From Aldrovandia affinis (lineage: Eukaryota > Chordata > Actinopteri > Notacanthiformes > Halosauridae), in the NCBI GenBank assembly GCA_029706075.1, contig JAINUG010000321.1, positions 158,694-222,693 of the forward strand: a stretch of DNA of 64,000 bases. The letters are read 5' to 3'. The position numbers were made by a program, and so were the translations under genes. Below, piece by piece: positions 1 to 10,937 of the stretch; within the stretch, counting starts at the first letter, position 1; each line of letters opens with the position of its first letter. Below the pieces are notes generated by a model. That model had not been told where the DNA came from, did no database searches, and saw nothing but the letters and a program-made list of their open reading frames with translations.

Positions 1-1
1 G

Positions 2-1441
2 AGACCACCTCCTCCAGAATTCACTCACTGCCCCCTGGACGGCTTGAAACCGCTGAAAAGGGTAGTCCCACTTGAAACCTCCTGAGTCCCCCTTCGGGCC
101 GGTCCGCCCTAGCAGTAGGGAGTTGGGACTCAGGTACTCGATGACATCGTCTTCTTGGGCCTGGATTCTTGCTTCGATAGGTCTCTCATTCGCGAGATTG
201 GCTGCCAGGTACAGGAGAGTTTGGAGCTCCACCAAGGTGAAGGGCCCCTTCTTGTCGTTGGCTCTCAAAGCTCTCCTCACTACCTTAACGGCAGCCTCTG
301 CAGCCCCATTTCTGTGGGGCGAGTCCGCAGGATGAAACTTCCATGACCACTCTGTCCCATGGCTGGCTGCCTCTTCTTCCAGCTTGACTTTATCCACTTT
401 GCTAAGATAGCCGTACAACTCCTCCAGAGCTGGCCTTGCGCCGACAAAGTTGGTCCCAGGGTCAGACCAAAGTCGAGATGGATGTCCCCGGAGGGCCGTG
501 AACCGCATATACGTTGTCAAAAGCGATTGGTCCTCAACAACATCGGCATGCACTGCTCTCGATGACATAGAGCAGAACACAACTCCCCACACCTTCATAG
601 ACACCCGCCTTCTCTTCCCATCCCTGACTTCAAATGGACCAAAGAGGTCTAGCGTCGTGTAGGCAAAAGGTAAAGCTGGTGTTGTTCTTTCTGGAGGTAG
701 GTCACTCATGACTTGCCGGCATCTCCTAGCTCTCTCCTTTCGGCACAAGACACAGCTATCTACAACTTTCTTTGCGATCCGCCTTCCTTGAAGCACCCAC
801 GCCTTCTTCCTCATCTGGAGTAGCGTCCCAGCAACTCCTTCGTGGCTCCTTTCATGTGCCTCACGAGCAAGAAGGGTGCTTATCCATGAACCATGGGGCA
901 GGACTGGAACCGCAGCTTCGACGCCATCCCAGACCGGTACTCTGCCCTTGCACTTTAAGAGTCCAGAGTCTTCCTCTTTGTACACCACCAGTCTGTTTAT
1001 TGTGGTTGTGGGGAGAGACATGTCCTTCTGAGCAGCCAGGAAGAGATCCTGTAGGGCACCCTCACGTTCTTTAGGAGACAGTACAGTTTCTCCAGATTGC
1101 TTGTCAAGGCGCTTAACTTGCTTTCCTGCCTAACTGGTGCCGCAACTCCTCTTCTCTAACCACTTTTGGGCGGCACGCCACACCCAGGCAACAACACGGC
1201 ACAACCTTGACAGGCTACTGAACCTCTCTGGATTCACTAGGTTCGTGATGGATGCGCAGCAAGGTCGTTTCCTAGACTTGTCTTCCGGAAGCTGGCTCTC
1301 TTTCGGAATCCTCGAATCACGCGCAGGCTCGGTCAGGCTCTGGTTCACTTTTACTTTTCCGGTCCTCACGTTAGCTTGGGCCCTGGTGAGTGCTCCTGAG
1401 AAGGCCTTCCATTTGATCTTGGGTAATGCCCATTTGTTCAC
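2..1441 (-). pseudogene. BEL/Pao retrotransposon pol fragment (RNase H-integrase linker and integrase)
   Basis: One minus-strand frame runs from 1441 to the left window edge, broken by a single in-frame TAG at 1130-1132. The first part has the BEL/Pao linker feel (ESQLPEDKSRKRP, NPERFSSLSRLCRVVAWVWR). After the TAG come an HHCC zinc module (AHERSHEG ... DSCVLCRKE), then integrase core motifs in order: TTLDLFGPFEV with the first Asp, RLWSDPGTNFVGA with the second, PHRNGAAEAAVKVVRR with the Glu, and near the edge the C-terminal FWRRW motif. The integrase would insert the element cDNA into the genome. The reverse transcriptase is missing: the copy is cut at about 1441, and its 3' end lies beyond base 1. 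The low density of lesions suggests a fairly young insertion. Confidence 0.88.
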
Positions 1442-1697
1442 TCATAAAACATGAGTTTAAGCAGTTAGCAGCTAATGGGTTTACTTTTGGTTTACAATGT
1501 TATGTCCTGCAACATTGCACCATTTAACTGCTTTTGCACAATGCAATAAATTAATATAACAGTGAGCAGCTAGCTTAGCCACAGGAATGCTAGCTGCCCT
1601 CCATTTAGTTTGTGTGTAGCATGCTACGTGGCTACATATTCGTAGGCCACGAGCTACGAGGTCATCACATGTCCCAGGGGCCCTTGCGGCCAGCTAA
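1442..1697. other. Unannotated spacer
   Basis: There is no coding signal. Short AGCTAGC/GCTAGC words are frequent, as in 2.4-3.1 kb and 44.7-45.0 kb. It separates the truncated BEL/Pao fragment from the solo LTR. Confidence 0.5.
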
Positions 1698-2160
1698 TGT
1701 GGGAATTTATTAGTATGTTTTTATTCTGACCTGACTGTGAATTAATGTGCAGAGCTCATGTTCCGCAACTATGACCCTTTGTTCTCGCAGAAAGTGGCAA
1801 ACTAGCTCGGGGGCCCTGTTTTTGATAAGGCTGAGTTCTTGCACCTGTTCTCACAAGGTTAAGATAAGAACGAAGACAGTGCCCATTGTCTTCGTAGACA
1901 GATGATGTAACTTGTTGCTGATTGGAGAGCCTGAACCGAAGGGAGTCAGCCAATCAGCAAGGACCTGAGTGGGAGAAAAGGAGAAGTTTGAAGACGGCCC
2001 GAGAGAAACGTTTTCCGAAGAGACAGCTCTACAAATCGGTTGAGAGATTTGTGTAGTTTTCTTTTGATTCTTGTTACCTTCTACTTGTCTCTAATAAATT
2101 CTGAGTTAAGAATTATTTGGTCTTAGTATTTTGCCTCCTCAACGCCTCCTTTGATACACG
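1698..2160 (+). mobile_element. Solo retroviral LTR
   Basis: Starts TGTGGGAATTTATTAG and ends near TTTGATACACG. It matches the 3' LTR at 27593-28131 at both ends and through most of its length, including AATAAA at 2093-2098 followed by CTGAGTTAAGAATTATT. No retroviral coding sequence adjoins it, so it is best read as a solo LTR left by LTR-LTR recombination. The flanks read (g)ctaa on the left (1693-1697) and (g)ctaa on the right (from about 2160), a plausible 4-5 bp target duplication. Unlike the other copy it lacks the 71-bp U3 repeats. Confidence 0.8.
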
Positions 2161-3650
2161 CTAACACTAAACATAAGAGTGTTCGGCTAGTTATGTTCAT
2201 AAATGTTCAAGTATGAAAACCATGATGTTGTTTTAATGAAAGCCCCTTTTTCCCTCATACGAATTATGTGTGTTTGAATGTATGTGACTATATACGCTGT
2301 CATGGCAGAAGGTGTCCGCTTTGCCAAGATGTGTTCGGGTGATGTAATCGGGTGATGTCATTGGAATTTTGGACTGTAGTTGCTATGCCAACATGACGAG
2401 CTCGCATTCCTGAGTGAGAAAACCCAGAAGAATGTGTACGGGTGATGTCATTTAGCTACGAATAAGCTGTACAGCTAAGTTAGCTGCCTTACTACGAACA
2501 TAAAATATGAATTATAATATATAATTATATATTATAATTATATAGCCAGCTAGCTACGAAGATAACAATATGCATTGTCTGTTCAGCTGTACAGTTAAGT
2601 TAGCTGGCTAGCTACGAATATAATATATGGAAGGTGGCTAGCTACGAATAACAATTGCCTGCTCAGCTGTAAAACTAGCTAGCTGGCTAGCTATGAACAT
2701 AATATATTAATTATATAGCCAGCTAGCTATGAAGATATTAATATGCATTGCCTGTTCAGATGTACAACTAAGTTAGCTGCCTAGCTACGAATATAATATA
2801 TGGATGGCCTGCTTAGATGGCTAGTGAAATACTTGCTAGTAAAATAAAAATTGTGTTGTCAGAGACAGATCACTACATCAGATAACCTATATAATTTCCT
2901 TTTTTTATAGGCTACTGTGCTTATATTGTTAATTGTTTTAGATTTTACATTGTTTTAGTGATGCTAGTGGAAAAAAATTGTTAGCTGTTTCACATATGAT
3001 AATAATAGATATATCATATATCCTGACATTACTTGAGTAGCCTTCGCGTTTGCTAGCTAGTGTAAATGCTAGCTAAAGTCACCGACAGTGTTTATGCTCA
3101 ACTCATGTGCGTAACATTACAAGAGTTCATTTCACAGACTAGTTTGCTATATTAACATACTGTAGTACCCACAAGACATACCATTGACTAATTTAATTAT
3201 TTCACACACACACAATCATTTAAAACCTTGCAGTGTTATTTGTTGTATACATAGCAAGCTAGTCCATCCCACAATTGGATATGAATATAATATATGGATG
3301 TGTCCAGGTGTTCAGGAATGTGTCCGAGTGATGTCATTGAAATTATTTGAATGTAGTTGCTATGACAACATGATGAGCTCGCCTTCATGAGTTTTGCTCG
3401 GTCCTGCTTTAACCTCAGGAGACGGAGACGGAGACGTTGTCATCAGAGACAGACCACTACATGAGATAACCTTTATAATATCCTTTTTTATAGGCTACTG
3501 TGTTTATATTGTTTTACATTTTAGATTGTGTTAGTGATTCATTTTGAAGTAGCTAGTCGTTTAGTCTTTTACTGAAACTAACTAGTTAACGGTAGTATCA
3601 CTAGCACTAGCTAATGTTAGCTAGTTAGTTAGCTAATAATTTGTAGAGTG
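2161..3650. repeat. AT-rich, GCTAGC-rich duplicated region
   Basis: No supported gene. Two scales of repetition are visible. A block of about 93 bp starting TTATATAGCCAGCTAGCTA occurs at about 2537-2629 and again at about 2710-2803. A longer pattern (GTGATGTCATTG, TAGTTGCTATG-CAACATGA, then a GAGACAGA-CACTACAT block and a TATAGGCTACTGTG block) occurs at about 2350-2960 and again at about 3320-3530, so about 0.6 kb was copied in direct orientation with later gaps. Runs of GCTAGC, TAGCTAGC and TTATATATTATAAT could fold into small hairpins. Confidence 0.6.
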
Positions 3651-3722
3651 TGGTTCTGTGTGGCTCAGTAGGTAGAGCATGGTTCTGTGTGTCTCAGTAG
3701 GTAGAGTGTGGTTCCTATTCGG
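3651..3722 (+). repeat. Duplicated tRNA-like SINE head fragment
   Basis: TGGCTCAGTAGGTAGAGCATGG, close to a polymerase III A box, is followed by a second, slightly changed copy (GTCTCAGTAGGTAGAGTGTGG). The same head begins the complete SINEs at 43098-43271 (minus) and 51128-51285 (plus). The B box and tail are absent here, so this is a fragment. Confidence 0.5.
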
Positions 3723-4079
3723 ACTGGCCTAATTTGGATCTTTTTCAGAGTTTGGGGTAGGTCTAAAGAATAGCCAAAAAAACAAATTCTTCCCAAAATA
3801 AAAGTCCACAACAATCCATTTCATTAATGGGAGACATATGGGATATGAAAAAACACTGTTGTGTTTTGTTCTAACTCAAGTGGGGGTATCTCGAAAACTA
3901 AAGCCTTTTTTGAGGACTTGCTGCTAGACTATTAGCTATAGGTGCTAATGCCGAGGTTCCGAATCTAACAGAGTTTATTCCGCGTTCGGACCATACCAAG
4001 CCTCATGACAGCACTAAGCTTGAAGACGATACCGACAAATGGCACAGAGTCGACGCCAAACCCAAACACAACTCCAAGA
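3723..4079. other. Unannotated spacer
   Basis: No open frame or repeat that I recognise. It may include the 5' part of the L2 element that follows, because degraded coding resemblance appears only after about 4080. Confidence 0.4.
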
Positions 4080-4944
4080 CTCTAGCTGCAGCTATTAGCT
4101 TCTTCTACTCCAAATGCCTATAATGCTACTACCCAGCCTTCTTTGCTTCTAAATAACCGATTTGAGCCATTTACGAATCTGGATGAGAAAATACCAAGTG
4201 TTAAAGGCTGCGACTCAGTGAAGCATAAAAATAGGGTGGCGAATGTCAGAAAAAACTGAAAGCAGACACGCACGCTGGCTAAGCTAGCAGTATACAGAGC
4301 AGGACCAACTCAGCATTGGTCCACGGTGAACGACTATGCCGAGAAAAACATTTATTACGGATGACTCGGTCATACGCGACAGTCGACAGACTGACAAACC
4401 CTCCAGTTCAACTCCCTCCGGAACTCTGCTCTGTTAACAAATACAATGATTTTGCCTCATATTTTAGCATTAAAATCTGCGACATTCAATCAGCCATTAG
4501 CTCCTCCGCACCCATCGACATAGCTACACCATGTTCTTCTTCTCTAATAAACTGTCCTCCTTGCTTGTTATATTTCAGTGAAATTAACAATGAGGCACTT
4601 AAAGAAATAGTGCAGCACCTCAAACCATCTACTTGCTCATTAGACCCTGCACCCTCTAACTTTTTAAAAGATAACTTTAGTTATTTATCTTCAGAACAAC
4701 TGCAAATAGTTAACTGTTCACACCAGACAGACCTTTTTCCGAAATCTTTAAAAACTGCGGTCATTAAACCTCTTTTAAAAAATAAAGACTCATTCAAATG
4801 AAATAACTATCACCCTAATATCTAACCTTCCCTTCATTAGTAAGATCCTTGAGAAAGCTGTTTCTAATCATCAGCTTTGTGATATTTTTCAGTCTGGTTT
4901 TAGATCCCATCACAGCACAGAGACGGCACTCATTACATTTTTAA
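4080..4944 (+). pseudogene. L2-clade LINE (L2-A), 5' part, interrupted by piggyBac
   Basis: Weak ORF1-like residues (NRFEPFTNLDEK) at about 4150 are followed, with no visible endonuclease, by the N-terminal region of an L2-type reverse transcriptase. Frame 4316-4801 shows DFASYFSIKI, PSTCSLDPAPSNFLK and KTAVIKPLLKN. A shift then leads to [16 protein letters not shown] and SGFRSHHSTETALITFL, the segment before the catalytic palm. The last codons run into the TTAA at 4941-4944, where the piggyBac element begins. Coding resumes at 9515. The endonuclease domain appears deleted and several stops are present, so this copy is dead. Confidence 0.82.
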
Positions 4945-7252
4945 CCCTCTGAGGTCCGTGCTAAGCTTTTCGATGTTTTTTGATTTTGGCATGGTCTGAT
5001 ATTTATCTCAATTTCATCAATTTAACACACATTTACTCCAAAGTGTTTAATATTTTTATTTGAAGGACAATCACAGCTACATTTGTATGCCATCAATAGT
5101 TTGGTCAGTATCATATGCAGCTTGTAAATAGATCTACAAACACACAAGTTAAAAATAGTAAATTTTTCTGCTGTCACAAAAGTTGTGAAAGCACACACTA
5201 AACTATAGTGACGAATTGTTTTGCCAATGTGCGTTTGTTCACAAAGGTCTTGGTTATGTAAGGGTGTGAAAATAGTTTAGCACATCTGAGATCTAAATAG
5301 CTAAAAACCTGTTTTTATCAGAACTGGTCACATTTATTTCAGGCTGTGGGAGGGCTAAATGCTAAACACCTGAATATTCATGATTCATTGTCCACACCTC
5401 TAAGATCTGTCAGATGGGCCATCTCTGTCACAAAGGCCAGGCCATCAGACAAAGACAAAAGCCACTGACAGTAAGCAAGTCAGTGAGTCATGCAGAAGAC
5501 AGAAAAAAATACGCTTTTTTTCATTTTGGAAGATTTATTGAAAACAGCACAAACTATATACAAAAAAATCTAAATTAAAACACGGTGAAACATTAAAACA
5601 TCTTGTTTTTACAGTCTTTGGTGCCACTTCTCAAAACAGTTTCTGGTCAACTGTAGGCACAAGGGCACATCACAAGCCTTGCACTCCCATGGAGTGCACT
5701 GTTGTTTCCCAGACATCGTGCAGAGTACGCATTTCTTGCGACCAACAGAAGCCCGTTTGCTAACATCCATAGTCTTTTTTTCCAGTGGGCACAGGCACAT
5801 GATCAAAAGTAGCCTGTTGTCTGGGTATCTTCTGTGAGACACCACACAGCTGTGCAGTGAGCTCCTCCTGGAAAGCCTTGTGCGTCATGGCTTCCTGTTG
5901 TCGCAGTGATGACAGTTCTTTGTGTAGGAGGTATGCATTTATGGCGGCAATGTCCAAGAAATGTAAAAACAATTTCGGTACCATTTCATTGTTTTGTGCT
6001 GCGCTGTGTAGTACTGTATGAGTTGGTCAGACAGATCAACACCCCCCATGTGCTTATTGTAGTGGATGATGGGTGAAGGGCACGGAAAGTCCTTTATGAT
6101 CCAGACACCATCTTGCTTCACCCTCCGTTTTGTTGTGTCCCCATCGAAGGCTGCATGGATGGTAGAGCAGACAGGCACAACTTTAGTGTCCACCACTTCA
6201 CAAACACCAGAGGACCATCCCTAATCCACCTGATACTTCCTCTGGGTGACTTCTTAGTCAAAGCATTTGAATCAGTGCGTGGACAGTCCTTCCTGTTGTC
6301 CCTATATGTCCCACAAGCACCAATGTTTAGTGCAAGCAAGTCCCTGAAGAGCTTTGGGCTTGTGTAGAAATTGTCCATGTACACATGATATCCAGAACCC
6401 AAGTAATCCCGATTCACAAGTGACATTACAGTGTCATATGTAAGTCCTCCTTGTCCTATCTGAAAGTAGTTTTTTTCCTGGGTACACAGAAAAGTCCACA
6501 GTATACCCAGTACTAGAGTCACACAGTACAAACAACTTGAAGCCCCACTTTATAGGCTTTGCTTTCATGTACTGGGTCATACCGGAGTTTGCCTTCCATG
6601 CTACCATTCTTTCATCCACTGAAATGTTCCTGCGAGGATGAAAGAAGGTTTTACAGGCATGCTGAACTGTGTCCATGAAAGGTCTGAGCCTGAACAGCTT
6701 GTCGTACTGTGGCGTTCCCGCTTCCGGTCATTTTCTTGGTCCTTGTCTGGATCACTCATGTGTACATTCCAGGAAATAGCTCTGTATCTGTCCCTGGCCA
6801 TAATCGTCACGGGAATGCTAAAGAATAGATGGTATTCTGTCGCCAGTAATCCCTGATTTCGTGCTGCTTTACCATGGCCATGTAAAACAGCAGTCCAATG
6901 TACCTGTAGAATTCCTTTACCCCAACATCAGTCCACGTGTACTTGGAGCCCTTTGCTTGTGCCATGGCAGCCTGCTTGTTCGTGTTCCTACACAGTGTTT
7001 TGACAGCATCTCTAGGAACATACAGTTTGAACAAGTCCAGAGGAGTGTGGTTGTCTGCCAAATTCAGTTGCACTCCAGGTGGCCGTGCAGGCTGGAACCG
7101 TGACACTGGTGGAGCCTCATCAGGAGCGGTCTCGGTTTTCCATGGCGGATGCCTGGGTGCTTGTGATACTGGTGTACGAATCCTGCGTGGCTTTTCTGTG
7201 GCAACTTGTAGAGGCGCTCTGGTACCACTGTAAGAACTAACCAAAAATGGTT

Positions 7253-8330
7253 GTTAGGAAATGTGATATTTACATCATACACAAATCTCTACAGAATACA
7301 AACATCACATCTGGCAGAGGAATGCCACATATTACAAATCATACAGCCTACCAATAATTCACATAAGACACATACCTTTGTGTAGGAGTCCTGCGTGGCT
7401 TTTTTGGTGGAGCAGGATTCGTTTGTTCTTCCACATCGTCCTCACTGTAAACATAAAAAGCAAAAGGTTGTAAGGACACACAATACATAAGAGCATTACA
7501 GTGAATAGGCATTGGGAAATGTGATATTTACATCATACACAAATCTCTACAGAATACAAACATCACATCTGGCAGAGGAATGCCACATATTACAAATCAT
7601 ACAGCCTACCAATAATTCACATAAGACACATACCTTTGTGTAGGAGTCCTGCGTGGCTTTTTTGGTGGAGCAGGATTCGTTTGTTCTTCCACATCGTCCT
7701 CACTGTAAACATAAAAAGCAAAAGGTTGTAAGGACACACAATACATAAGAGCATTACAGTGAATAGGCATTGGGAAATGTGATATTTACATCATACACAA
7801 ATCTCTACAGAATACAAACATCACATCTGGCAGAGGAATGCCACATATTACAAATCATACAGCCTACCAATAATTCACATAAGACACATACCTTTGTGTA
7901 GGAGTCCTGCGTGGCTTTTTTGGTGGAGCAGGATTCGTTTGTTCTTCCACATCGTCCTCACTGTAAACATAAAAAGCAAAAGGTTGTAAGGACACACAAT
8001 ACATAAGAGCATTACAGTGAATAGGCATTGGGAAATGTGATATTTACATCATACACAAATCTCTACAGAATACAAACATCACATCTGGCAGAGGAATGCC
8101 ACATATTACAAATCATACAGCCTACCAATAATTCACATAAGACACATACCTTTGTGTAGGAGTCCTGCGTGGCTTTTTTGGTGGAGCAGGATTCGTTTGT
8201 TCTTCCACATCGTCCTCACTGTAAACATAAAAAGCAAAAGGTTGTAAGGACACACAATACATAAGAGCATTACATTGAATAGGCATTGGAAAATGTGATA
8301 TTTACATCATACACAAATCTCTACGTTGCA
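7253..8330 (-). repeat. 258-bp exon-plus-intron tandem array in the piggyBac gene
   Basis: The junction word CCTTTGTGTAGGAGTCC occurs at 7375, 7633, 7891 and 8149, exactly 258 bp apart, and the units are almost identical. Each unit holds one 69-nt minus-strand exon with its own acceptor and donor plus 189 bp of intron. The encoded 23-residue block starts EDDVEEQ and ends PPKKPRRTPTQ. Near-identity between units implies recent amplification or homogenisation. Confidence 0.95.
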
Positions 8331-9010
8331 AAAAGCGTAATATGTAGTCACAAGATGCGGAACTCATACATTTACACGAGTATTTGAAAACAAGCAAAAT
8401 AAAATAAATGGCACAATACAGATCGCAAGCGTAAACACAGAAAATATGTTACATAAGAGTTTTTAAAACATTTTACGCTGTTTGAAAAGTATTTTTACAT
8501 ATTGCATTTGAGTAGCTACATATTGCATTTTGTTACGTTGCAAAAGCGTAATATGTAGTCACAAGACGCGGAACTCATATATTTACAGTATTTGAAAACA
8601 AGCGAAATAAAATAAATGGCACAATACAGATCGCAAAGCGTAAACACAGACAATATGCCACATAAGAGTTTTTAAAACATTTTAGGCCGTTTGAAAAGTC
8701 TTTTTACATATTGCATTTTGTTACATTGCAAAAAGCGTAATATGTAGTCACAAGACGCGGCACTCATATATTTACACGAGTATTTGAAAACAAGCGAAAT
8801 AAAATAAATGGCACAATACAGATCGCAAGCGTAAACACAGACAATATGCCACATAAGAGTTTTTAAAACATTTTAGGCCGTTTGAAAAGTATTTTTACAT
8901 ATTGCATTTTGTTACATTGCAAAAAGCGTAATATGTAGTCACAAGACGCGGAACTCATAGGCTACATTTACACGAGTATTTGATAACATGGCAAATAAAA
9001 TATAGTTACT
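8331..9010. repeat. About 200-bp tandem repeat in intron 1 of the piggyBac transposase
   Basis: Four imperfect units share GCGTAATATGTAGTCACAAG (starts at about 8335, 8546, 8735 and 8936), CACGAGTATTTGAAAACAAG and CAGATCGCAAGCGTAAACAC. Unit length varies between 189 and 211 bp. Related single-copy sequence remains in the deleted piggyBac copy at about 19738-19860, so one unit belongs to the ancestral element. Confidence 0.88.
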
Positions 9011-9514
9011 TACTCTTCAGTAAGGTCCTCATCTGGATCAATTCTAAATTGAAAATGTTGTCTCTCTTCATCTGAATCCTCTTCAGAATCGGGACATGAT
9101 GAGCTGTTGTCCTCGTCGCTTTCCATCACTGCTCTCAAACACTCGAACGCAGAAAATCTTGCCATCTTGAATAAAACGTGTTTCAAATTGTCGGGACATT
9201 TTATGTGTTGTTTATGCCGGCATTCTCACACATGGCCCGCCCCTCCCGAAACTAACACCTCGTTAACATGTCAATAGAAGGGGGTGGTCCTGCCAGGTGA
9301 AAAAGAGAGTGAAATGCAAGGTTTACTTTTGGTCTAATTAATCTAATTTTAAAAATCCCATATTATTTGCCAGTGCTCAAATCGGAAAGTCGCGGTTCTA
9401 AGGTTTCTGTCAATGTTTTTGCCGCGTGTGTATGATAAAATATCGCGAAGTTAGAAATAGTAATATACTTGTATTGCTGCTTGGATCGGCGCCGATCCAG
9501 CCGACCTCAGGGGG

Positions 9515-9950
9515 TTAAATGACATTCGCGTAATCAGTGACTCAGGTAAAATCTCTGTTCTTGTTCTGTTGGATCTCAGTGCAGCCTTTGATACCATAGA
9601 CTATCAAATACTAATTGACAGACTACACCATTGGATCGGGCTCTCTGGCACAGCTTTAAATTTGTTCAAATCTTACCTACAAGATAGAGATTACTTTGTA
9701 ACCATTAACAACTACCAATCAGAATGGATTACTCTGACCTCCGGGGTTCCCCAAGGCTCTATCCTCCGTCCTTTGTTGTAAAACTTATATATGCTCCCCC
9801 TCGGTCAAATCTTCCAAAGGCACCAAATGTCATACCACAGCTATGCAGATGACACACAAATGTACTTGTCGCTTACTCCTGATGACTATAACCCTATTCA
9901 CAGTCTATACCACTGCTTAAAGCAAGTAAACAGCTGGATGTGTGAAAATT
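9515..9950 (+). pseudogene. L2-A LINE, continuation of reverse transcriptase after the piggyBac insertion
   Basis: Resumes the L2-A frame with [30 protein letters not shown], then GVPQGSILRPLL with a stop at 9779-9781, and SYADDTQMYLSL (the YADD catalytic box) before it breaks off at about 9950 in the middle of the palm/thumb region. A different L2 family follows directly. It lacks its own 3' end. Confidence 0.85.
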
Positions 9951-10937
9951 TCTCGACCTGTCGGCGGCATTCGACACCGTGGACCACTGGATCCTGCTCT
10001 CATCTCTCGTCGAGATGGGAATCTCTGGATCTGCGTTGACATGATTTGAGTCCTACCTGGCTGACCGGTCCTACCAGGTGGCCTGGAGAGGATCCCTCTC
10101 CTCTCCCCACACCGTCTCTACTGGAGTCCCGCAGGGCTCGGTGCTAGGCCCCGTCCTATTCTCTCTGTACACCAAGTCACTTGGCTCTGTTATTTCTGCT
10201 CATGGTTTTTCCTATCACTGTTATGCTGATGACACTCAACTCTTTCTCTCCTTCCCTCCATCTGATACCCAGGTCCCGGCACGGATCTCTGCATGCTTGG
10301 CTGACATCTCCGCATGGATGTCCACCCACCACCTGAAGCTGAACCTGGGGAAGACAGAGCTGCTCTTCTTCCCTGCGAAGGGCTCCCCGACGATTGATGC
10401 GTCAATCACCATGGAAGGCTCCATAGTGTCTCCGTCTCAGTCTGCCAGGAGCCTTGGGGTAACCCTGGACAGCCAGCTGTGCTTCTCGAGCCATATTGCA
10501 GCGATCACTCGGACCTGCCGTTTCTCCCTCCACAACATCCGGCGGATCCGACCCTTCCTCACCCAAGAGGCCACTCAACTCCTGGTCCAGGCCCAGGTGA
10601 TCTCACGTCTGGACTACTGCAATTCCTTGTTGCAGGCCTTCCGGCCTGTGCCATCAAGCCACTGCAACTAGTCCAGAACGCTGCCGCTCGCCTGGTGTTC
10701 AACCAGCCGAAGTTCACCCACGTCACCCCTCTACTCTCCTCTCTGCACTGGCTCCCCATCGCAGCACGCATCAGATTCAAGTCACTGGTGCTTGCTTTTC
10801 AAGCGGCCAGAGGTACTGCTCCCCCATACCTCCAGTCACTCATCACTCCCTACACCCTGCCCAGACCCCTCCACTCTGCCTCATCTGGCAAACTGACTGC
10901 CCCATCCCTCCGGGCGCCTGGCTCTGTTACCTCCTCC
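9951..10937 (+). pseudogene. L2-B LINE fragment, reverse transcriptase palm to C-terminal region
   Basis: Enters at the [12 protein letters not shown] palm motif and keeps the order [67 protein letters not shown] and LHWLPIAARIRFKS. Frame shifts occur near 9980 and 10640. It stops at about 10937, just after SLRAPGS, without the L2-B 3' UTR found in the other copies. Because both edges lie inside coding sequence and L2-A and L2-C continue on either side, this is a chimeric join rather than a normal 5'-truncated insertion. Confidence 0.82.

Larger units (their letters stand above)
5609..9165 (-). pseudogene. piggyBac transposase gene, spliced, with amplified exon and frameshifts
   Basis: Inferred model: exon 1 at 9165-9014 (start MARFSAFECLRAVMESDED, very acidic, donor GAAGA|GTAAGT); four copies of a 69-nt exon at 8218-8150, 7960-7892, 7702-7634 and 7444-7376 (acceptor TTTACAG, donor AAAG|GTATGT); last exon 7227-5609. 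Every junction is phase 2, so any number of middle exons keeps the frame. The last exon has the family motifs in order: FKLYVPRDAVKTL, ISVDERMVAWKAN (first Asp), WGFKLFVLCDSSTGY, GYHVYMDNFYTSPKLF (second Asp), MGGVDLSDQ (third Asp), then a C-terminal Cys-rich domain (KKCVLC, WECKACDVPLC). The three catalytic Asp positions are all present, but the last exon changes frame about six times (near 6800, 6710, 6475, 6195, 5985, 5780), at least two of them at A-runs. Enzyme role in the family: cut and paste at TTAA. Confidence 0.85.
4945..9514 (-). mobile_element. piggyBac-superfamily DNA transposon, near full length
   Basis: Left end CCCTCTGAGGTCCGTGC, right end (reverse complement) CCCCCTGAGGTCGGCTGG, flanked on both sides by TTAA (4941-4944 and 9515-9518), the hallmark piggyBac target. 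It carries a minus-strand transposase gene with introns. Length is 4570 bp, much of it repeats in introns. The host is L2-A: taking out the element and one TTAA makes the L2 frame continuous (TFL to NDIRVISDSGK), so both boundaries are exact. A shorter relative lies at 18732-20178. Confidence 0.93.

Noticed and set aside
7253..8330. Regularly spaced repeats resembling a CRISPR array
   Set aside because: The 258-bp units are wholly repeated with no variable spacers, carry splice sites, and sit inside a eukaryotic transposon.
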